A stretch of 8,236 bases of DNA, taken from positions 1-8,236 of the forward strand of contig QIGA01000077.1 of the NCBI GenBank assembly GCA_003229915.1, given 5' to 3'. This DNA is from Chloroflexota bacterium (GTDB taxonomy: Bacteria > Chloroflexota > Dehalococcoidia > SZUA-161). The translations under genes were made by a program, and so were the position numbers. The notes under the pieces were generated by a model, which was not told where the DNA came from, made no database searches, and was given only the letters and a program-made list of their open reading frames with translations. Positions 5,651 to 8,236 of this stretch are shown here, in pieces (position 1 is the first letter of the stretch; the number at the start of each line of letters is the position of its first letter).

Positions 5651-6610
5651 TTGGAAGGAAGTATTGCTACTATCATGAAGGGGAGTGTTTCCGCCACCAT
5701 CGCCGAAGATCTCGAGAAGAGCCTTAGGCGGCGGTGGCGTTTAGGCGAAAAGTTTATTGAGGGCTGGATACTGCTCGCCGGCCTTCTAGCCATTGTCGTC
5801 CTTCTGGGCATCGTTACACTCCTACTGAAAGAGGGCCTGCCCATATTCTTCCATACTCCTCCTTGGGAATTCTTCTTCGGCACTAAGTGGTATCCCGTTT
5901 CTGATCCACCCACATTTGGTATAATGCCCTTCTTCATATCTACGCTCATGATCACAGCGGTAGCTACAGCTATCGCTGTACCGGTTGGCATTGGCTGTGC
6001 AGCCTACCTGGCCGAATTAGCACCTGCCAAGGTGCGGGAAACAGTGAAACCCATTATCGAGATGCTGGCAGGTATTCCCTCAGTGATGATGGGGCTTATC
6101 GGGCTTATGCTTCTATCACCGCTTGTTCAGAGCCTTTTTAATCTGCCCACAGGGCTTACGGGTCTTACTGCCGGGATTATGCTGTCTTTAATGAGCCTGC
6201 CTATCATCGTTAGCGTCTCAGAGGATGCACTCCGCGCCGTTCCCGATGAGTTCAGAGAGGCGTCCTATGCCTTGGGTGCGACCAAGTGGGAAACAATCAG
6301 GCATGTCTGCATTCCAGCAGCCATCTCTGGAATCGCTGCCGCTGTCATGCTTGGAGTAGGACGCGCCATAGGTGAGACCATGACTGTGCTCATGATTGCC
6401 GGTGGTGCCCTGGCAGTACCCCATTCGCCAACTGAGCCCATGATGTCGATGACGGCTGCCATTGCCTCCGGGATAGGCAACGCTGTTCGTGGCGGGCTGC
6501 AGTATCAAGCGCTATTTGCTATTGGGCTAATTCTTTTCGTCATGACCCTGGCAGTCAACCTGATTGCCGATAGGGTGCTCGCACGTCAGAAGCGGAAGTT
6601 TGCGAGGTAG
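5651..6610 (+). CDS. pstC: PstC phosphate ABC transporter permease
   Basis: This is one of two membrane subunits forming the phosphate channel, 319 residues from the TTG at 5651. A charged cytoplasmic N-terminus (DLEKSLRRRWRLGEK) precedes six likely membrane helices at about 39-60, 92-120, 133-160, 170-190, 220-250 and 287-308. The EAA loop that docks on the ATPase is REASYALGATKWETIRHVCIP (202-222, conserved G209). The start is uncertain. TTG 5651 has GAGGG (5637-5641) at 9 nt, whereas ATG 5675, eight codons later, has only GGAAGG about 16 nt away; the removed residues would not affect the fold. It lies 39 nt after pstS and 7 nt before pstA, in the standard order. PstC and PstA are distinguished here by order and by the longer first periplasmic loop (about 61-91). 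Confidence 0.93.
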   Translation: MEGSIATIMKGSVSATIAEDLEKSLRRRWRLGEKFIEGWILLAGLLAIVVLLGIVTLLLKEGLPIFFHTPPWEFFFGTKWYPVSDPPTFGIMPFFISTLMITAVATAIAVPVGIGCAAYLAELAPAKVRETVKPIIEMLAGIPSVMMGLIGLMLLSPLVQSLFNLPTGLTGLTAGIMLSLMSLPIIVSVSEDALRAVPDEFREASYALGATKWETIRHVCIPAAISGIAAAVMLGVGRAIGETMTVLMIAGGALAVPHSPTEPMMSMTAAIASGIGNAVRGGLQYQALFAIGLILFVMTLAVNLIADRVLARQKRKFAR

Positions 6611-6617
6611 CTAATAA

Positions 6618-7481
6618 ATGAGAACCGAAAGAAAGCTGCGGCGCCAGCTATCACAGCGCATCGCCTTTGGAGTGCTTCTTCTGGCAGCAATTATCGTAGT
6701 AGCACCTGTTCTGTTTATCATCCTTCAGATAATCATCAACGGTGCCAGTGCCATTAGCTGGGAGTTCTTGAGTCAATCACCATCTCAGGCAGGAAAGGCT
6801 GGCGGCATCTTCCCTGCAATTATTGGCACTCTCTATCTCATGATAGGCACTATTCTGTTCTCGCTACCGATAGGGGTACTGGCCGGGATCTACCTGACAG
6901 AGTATGCGCGTGACAACTGGCTGACCCGGCTCATCAATCTGGCCATTATGAATCTGGCCGGTGTGCCCAGCATTGTCTACGGCCTTTTCGGCCTCGGTGT
7001 ATTTGTTCTAACATTGAACCTTGGCCTGTCGCTTTTAGCGGCAAGCCTCACCCTGGCCAGTCAGGCACTGGCGATGACCGTTACCACATCAAGAGAAGCA
7101 ATGCTGGCGGTTCCTAGGGAGCTTAGGGAAGGAAGTCTCGCCATCGGGGCGACGAAATGGCAGACGGTAAGGCATATAGTTTTGCCCCAGGCACTACCGG
7201 GGATAATTACTGGTGCTATCCTGGCGATGAGCCGTGCCGCCGGCGAGACGGCTCCAATATTGGTGGTGGGCGCTGCCTTCATCGTACCCGGTTTGCCACA
7301 ATCTCCTTTCGACCAGTTTATGGCTCTACCCTATCAGCTATACACAGCGGCAGCCCATGTCCCCGGCATGCCCAAGTCTACAATATGGGGCATTGCCTTG
7401 GTCCTTCTACTAGTAGTTCTATTCTTTAACGTCCTGGCTACCATCGCCAGGATGCGAGCGCACCGAGGGAGGTATGGCTGA
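6618..7481 (+). CDS. pstA: PstA phosphate ABC transporter permease
   Basis: This is the second membrane subunit of the Pst importer, 287 residues, complete. A basic N-terminus (MRTERKLRRQ) leads into a first membrane helix (about 17-39). Further likely helices lie at about 66-92, 105-132, 135-152, 189-220 and 255-275. The EAA-type loop is REGSLAIGATKWQTVRHIVLPQ (170-191, conserved G177), and GGIFPAIIGTLYL (62-74) is typical of PstA. The start ATG 6618 is 7 nt after the pstC stop; GAGG (6604-6607) overlaps the pstC stop region and serves as ribosome site at a rather long 10-nt spacing. Its TGA stop overlaps the pstB ATG (ATGA-type, 7479-7483), which implies translational coupling. It pairs with PstC to form the pore and contacts PstB through the EAA loop. 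Confidence 0.95.
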   Translation: MRTERKLRRQLSQRIAFGVLLLAAIIVVAPVLFIILQIIINGASAISWEFLSQSPSQAGKAGGIFPAIIGTLYLMIGTILFSLPIGVLAGIYLTEYARDNWLTRLINLAIMNLAGVPSIVYGLFGLGVFVLTLNLGLSLLAASLTLASQALAMTVTTSREAMLAVPRELREGSLAIGATKWQTVRHIVLPQALPGIITGAILAMSRAAGETAPILVVGAAFIVPGLPQSPFDQFMALPYQLYTAAAHVPGMPKSTIWGIALVLLLVVLFFNVLATIARMRAHRGRYG

Positions 7482-8236
7482 TGCACACCTATCACACACT
7501 GCCGAAAGTCGAGAAACACGGGCACCATAGCACAAAACTCAAGATAGCAATGGTGAATCTCTTCTATGGTGACTTTCAGGCGTTGAGGCACATCACTCTG
7601 GATATTCCTGAGCGCGCCATTACGGCGGTAATTGGACCTTCGGGGTGCGGCAAATCGTCTTTCCTTCGACTGTTCAACAGAATGAACGACCTTATCGCGG
7701 GAGCTAAACTTGAAGGCCTTGTAAGTCTTGATGGTGTATCTATCTACAATAGATCCATTGATGCCGTGGAACTCAGAAAAAGGGTGGGCATGGTGTTCCA
7801 GAAGCCCAACCCCTTTCCCATGTCGGTGTTTGACAACGTGGCTTTTGGCCCCCGAAGACATGGCAAGAGAAACCGGAGCGAACTTGAGGCTATTGTCAAA
7901 AGGAGCCTTCTCCAGGCAGCGCTCTGGGACGAGGTCAAGGACAAGCTGAGTCAGTCTGCTGTTGCCCTATCCGGAGGGCAACAGCAGCGGCTATGTATCG
8001 CCCGAGTGCTGGCGGTGGAACCGGAAGTGATCCTGCTGGATGAACCCTGCAGTGCACTGGATCCGATCGCCACACTCAAAATAGAGGACCTGATGAGAAA
8101 TTTAGCTGAGCACTACACGATCGTCACTGTTACCCACAACATGCAGCAGGCAGCACGGGTATCCGATATGACTGCCTTCTTCATGATGGAAGAGGATAGG
8201 GCTGGGGTGCTGGTGGAGTATGGCCCGACGTCTCAG
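7481..8236 (+). CDS. pstB: PstB phosphate ABC transporter ATPase (3' end missing)
   Basis: This is the cytosolic ATPase that drives the PstCA channel; 252 residues are visible and the frame is open to the window edge. The start ATG 7481 overlaps the pstA stop and has a strong GAGGGAGG (7465-7472) 8 nt upstream. Motifs: Walker A GPSGCGKS (52-59), Q-loop Q107 in VFQKPNPFP (a PstB hallmark), signature LSGGQQQR (163-170), Walker B VILLDEP (183-189, catalytic E188), D-loop SALD (191-194) and switch H219. The PstB-typical NRMNDL (66-71) is also present. Family members usually end some 20 residues after the EYGPTSQ reached here, so only the tail is missing. The N-terminus is roughly 12 residues longer than usual and carries five histidines in its first 16 residues. 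phoU commonly follows pstB but is outside the window. Confidence 0.96.
   Translation, partial: MHTYHTLPKVEKHGHHSTKLKIAMVNLFYGDFQALRHITLDIPERAITAVIGPSGCGKSSFLRLFNRMNDLIAGAKLEGLVSLDGVSIYNRSIDAVELRKRVGMVFQKPNPFPMSVFDNVAFGPRRHGKRNRSELEAIVKRSLLQAALWDEVKDKLSQSAVALSGGQQQRLCIARVLAVEPEVILLDEPCSALDPIATLKIEDLMRNLAEHYTIVTVTHNMQQAARVSDMTAFFMMEEDRAGVLVEYGPTSQ

Noticed and set aside
5548..5991. Minus-strand open frame of 147 codons across the pstS-pstC junction
   Set aside because: It overlaps two well-supported genes and its translation shows no family features.
7334..7861. Minus-strand open frame of 175 codons
   Set aside because: It lies opposite the pstA 3' end and pstB, both of which have full family motifs. 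It has no recognisable domain and is a shadow frame.
1..8236. CRISPR arrays, tRNA or rRNA genes, transposases, defence or toxin modules
   Set aside because: I saw no repeat-spacer pattern, no RNA-gene signatures and no mobile-element proteins. The window is nearly filled by eight ordinary genes.

Overview
This window reads as a chromosomal phosphate-starvation (Pho) locus from a bacterium of moderate GC content. All eight genes lie on the + strand: a DUF1015 protein, phoB, phoR, a thioredoxin-type arsC-like gene, pstS, pstC, pstA and a pstB that runs off the right edge. The overall style suggests Chloroflexota, perhaps Dehalococcoidia-like. The hints are a GC-rich imperfect palindrome of the ATTGCTTCGCT...CGCAATGAC type at the left edge, a PhoR with an extracytoplasmic sensor plus HAMP and PAS domains, and an ArsC-like protein inside the pst operon. 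This taxonomic guess is an inference from impression, not from a search.

Layout. Bases 1-131 hold an edge palindrome and a plausible promoter. Bases 132-1463 encode a complete DUF1015 protein. A 185-bp gap (1464-1648) carries a possible extended -10 element but no clear terminator. phoB (1649-2359) and phoR (2362-4116) are separated by 2 bp and form the sensory unit. The 122-bp gap 4117-4238 is the regulatory centre. It holds four CTTAA(A/C) direct repeats at an exact 11-bp period, which is Pho-box architecture, followed by an extended -10. A 22-bp inverted repeat overlaps both. Then come arsC (4239-4634), pstS (4703-5611), pstC (5651-6610), pstA (6618-7481) and pstB (7481-8236, 3' end missing).

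How it works together. When phosphate is low, PhoR would phosphorylate PhoB, which would bind the 11-bp repeats and activate arsC-pstSCAB. PstS is a lipoprotein that captures phosphate outside the membrane, PstC and PstA form the channel, and PstB powers it. The ArsC-like protein probably handles arsenate that enters by the same transporter. phoU is not in the window and may follow pstB.

Nothing here looks like a wholly new system. The points most worth a second look are the four-unit Pho box, the inverted repeat wrapped around the promoter, arsC as first gene of the Pho-controlled operon with no visible Shine-Dalgarno, and the translation-initiation signals at the pstS-pstC junction.
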